A DNA stretch of 7,314 nucleotides from assembly GCA_947573015.1 (NCBI GenBank), contig CANPDS010000129.1, positions 1-7,314 of the forward strand. The letters run 5' to 3'. Both the position numbers and the translations under genes were made by a program. Origin of the DNA: an uncultured Muribaculum sp. (GTDB lineage: Bacteria; Bacteroidota; Bacteroidia; Bacteroidales; Muribaculaceae). The notes beneath the pieces were generated by a model. That model did no database searches, had not been told where the DNA came from, and worked only from the letters and a program-made list of their open reading frames with translations. Position 1 is the stretch's first letter, and every line of letters begins with the position of its first letter. This document shows positions 6,118-7,314 of the stretch, piece after piece.

Positions 6118-7314
6118 ATGAAGACCAACATTTATGCGGTGTCCGCGCTACTGCTGGCGTTTGCCGCATGCAACAGTTCCAAGCCTAAAGCATGGGATGA
6201 ACAGGCCATAGAGAATGCCCGTGCACAGATAGGCTTGCAGATCGATACCATCGAATCATTTACAGGCGAATTTCACAATCCTACATCATTGAGGCCTGAC
6301 GGTACAGTGGATTATTGCGACGTGACAGACTGGCGCAGCGGATTCTTCCCTGGCACAGTATGGTATCTTTACGAGCTTACCGGCGACTCGACGCTGCTAC
6401 CTTATGCAAGAAAATACACCGAGGCAGTGGCCGATGCTCAATATCTGAAGTGGCATCACGATGTGGGCTTTATGGTCGGCAGCAGTTTTGGCAACGGATT
6501 TCGTCTGACGGGCGATTCGGCTTATGCCAATGCAGTGGTGGAGGCCGCCAGATCGCTCAGCACGCGTTTCCGCAAGGTGCCGGGTATAATCCAGAGTTGG
6601 GATGTCACTCCAGGCAGCGAGCGTGAGGCCAAGGGGTGGACATGCCCGGTGATTATCGACAATATGATGAATCTCGAACTGCTATTTGATGCCACGCGTC
6701 TTACGGGCGACAGTTCTTATTATAATCTTGCCGTGAGCCACGCCAACCGTACCCTTAAGGAGCATTTCCGTCCTGACGGGAGTTGCTTTCATGTAATTGA
6801 CTATGATTCGATATCGGGAGATGTGGCTCATCGCCATACGGCGCAGGGTTATTCCCACTCTTCGGCATGGTCGCGTGGACAGGCGTGGGCTATCTATGGT
6901 TTTACCGTAGCCTACAGGGCCACCGGTGATACGGCTTATCTCAATAGGGCAGTCAATACGTTTGAATTTGTGAAGAACCACCCCAATATGCCGGCTGATA
7001 AGGTGCCTTATTGGGATATGGATGCTCCCGGCATACCGGATGAGCCGCGCGATGCGTCTTCGGCTGCCGTGATTGCATCGGCTCTTTACGAGCTCTCGAC
7101 GTGTCCGGTAGGTGATGAGAATGCTCTCCGGTATAAGGAGTATGCCGATGATATCATGCGCTCGCTCTCTTCTGCTGAGTATACTGCCACGCCGGGCGAT
7201 AACGGGCGATTTATTTTGAAACATAGTGTGACGAGCCTGCCTGCTAATGTTGAGATCGACGTTCCGCTCAACTATGCCGACTATTATTATCTTGAAGCGT
7301 TGAAACGCCGTCGT
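6118..7314 (+). CDS. GH88 unsaturated glucuronyl hydrolase, lipoprotein (3' end just cut off)
   Basis: 399 codons are open from the ATG at 6118 to the window edge without a stop. GH88 enzymes are about 370-410 residues, so only a few are missing. Family role: hydration-type hydrolysis of the 4,5-unsaturated glucuronic acid at the non-reducing end of oligosaccharides left by polysaccharide lyases (chondroitin, hyaluronan, heparin or gellan/xanthan types). A lipoprotein signal ends in LLLAFAAC with lipidated Cys18, so the enzyme is membrane-anchored, probably at the periplasmic side or on the surface. Seen in the sequence: DWRSGFFPGTVWYLYELTGD (71-90); Asp115 in HHDVGFM and Asp181 in VIIDNMMNLELL, matching the two catalytic Asp of Bacillus UGL (Asp88, Asp149); SRGQAWAIYGF, the family's conserved Trp-rich loop; PDEPRDASSAAVIASAL; and the C-terminal NYADYYYLEALKR, typical of the family end. 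The exact substrate cannot be told. No lyase or SusC/D gene is in view, though a polysaccharide locus may continue downstream. Confidence 0.94.
   Translation, partial: MKTNIYAVSALLLAFAACNSSKPKAWDEQAIENARAQIGLQIDTIESFTGEFHNPTSLRPDGTVDYCDVTDWRSGFFPGTVWYLYELTGDSTLLPYARKYTEAVADAQYLKWHHDVGFMVGSSFGNGFRLTGDSAYANAVVEAARSLSTRFRKVPGIIQSWDVTPGSEREAKGWTCPVIIDNMMNLELLFDATRLTGDSSYYNLAVSHANRTLKEHFRPDGSCFHVIDYDSISGDVAHRHTAQGYSHSSAWSRGQAWAIYGFTVAYRATGDTAYLNRAVNTFEFVKNHPNMPADKVPYWDMDAPGIPDEPRDASSAAVIASALYELSTCPVGDENALRYKEYADDIMRSLSSAEYTATPGDNGRFILKHSVTSLPANVEIDVPLNYADYYYLEALKRRR

Noticed and set aside
6682..7271. Minus-strand frames of 180 and 61 codons at the right end
   Set aside because: They are antisense to the GH88 gene, which has lipobox, catalytic Asp residues and family length. 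No independent start signal or motif is seen.

Overview
The window reads as chromosome from a gut-type member of the Bacteroidota, most likely order Bacteroidales (a Muribaculaceae/Prevotella-like organism is my guess). Supporting signs are a type A C-terminal sorting domain of the type IX secretion system (T9SS), candidate promoters of the Bacteroidota form TAnnTTTG, a lipoprotein glycoside hydrolase of family GH88, and start sites without an obvious Shine-Dalgarno sequence. No rRNA, tRNA, CRISPR array, insertion sequence or phage gene is visible.

Layout. Positions 1-3724 hold three intact housekeeping genes on the minus strand, in transcription order panB (ketopantoate hydroxymethyltransferase, vitamin B5/CoA pathway), a small cytoplasmic FKBP-type prolyl isomerase, and maeB (malic enzyme fused to a phosphotransacetylase-like domain, cut by the window edge about 20 residues before its expected end). 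A palindromic repeat element lies between panB and the FKBP gene. A candidate promoter precedes panB and another precedes maeB, so the three need not be one operon.

Positions 3934-5715 are visibly more AT-rich and hold a compact minus-strand operon of three genes for exported proteins. Gene 1 has a signal peptide and a metzincin-like helix whose zinc ligands appear to be lost. Gene 2 has a signal peptide, a beta-rich body and a T9SS sorting domain. Gene 3 has a signal peptide and a short body. All three are out of frame. The four lesions sit in A tracts or in a 5-bp tandem duplication, and each gene becomes a continuous secreted protein when they are corrected. Genes 2 and 3 overlap by ATGA. 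This is either a decaying operon, a slippage-switchable one, or a cluster of assembly errors.

Positions 5716-6117 form a 402-bp divergent regulatory region rich in inverted repeats. From 6118 to the window end runs a plus-strand lipoprotein of family GH88, an unsaturated glucuronyl hydrolase that would finish the breakdown of lyase-cleaved glycosaminoglycans or similar uronic acid polymers. The decayed operon is the least ordinary part of the window.
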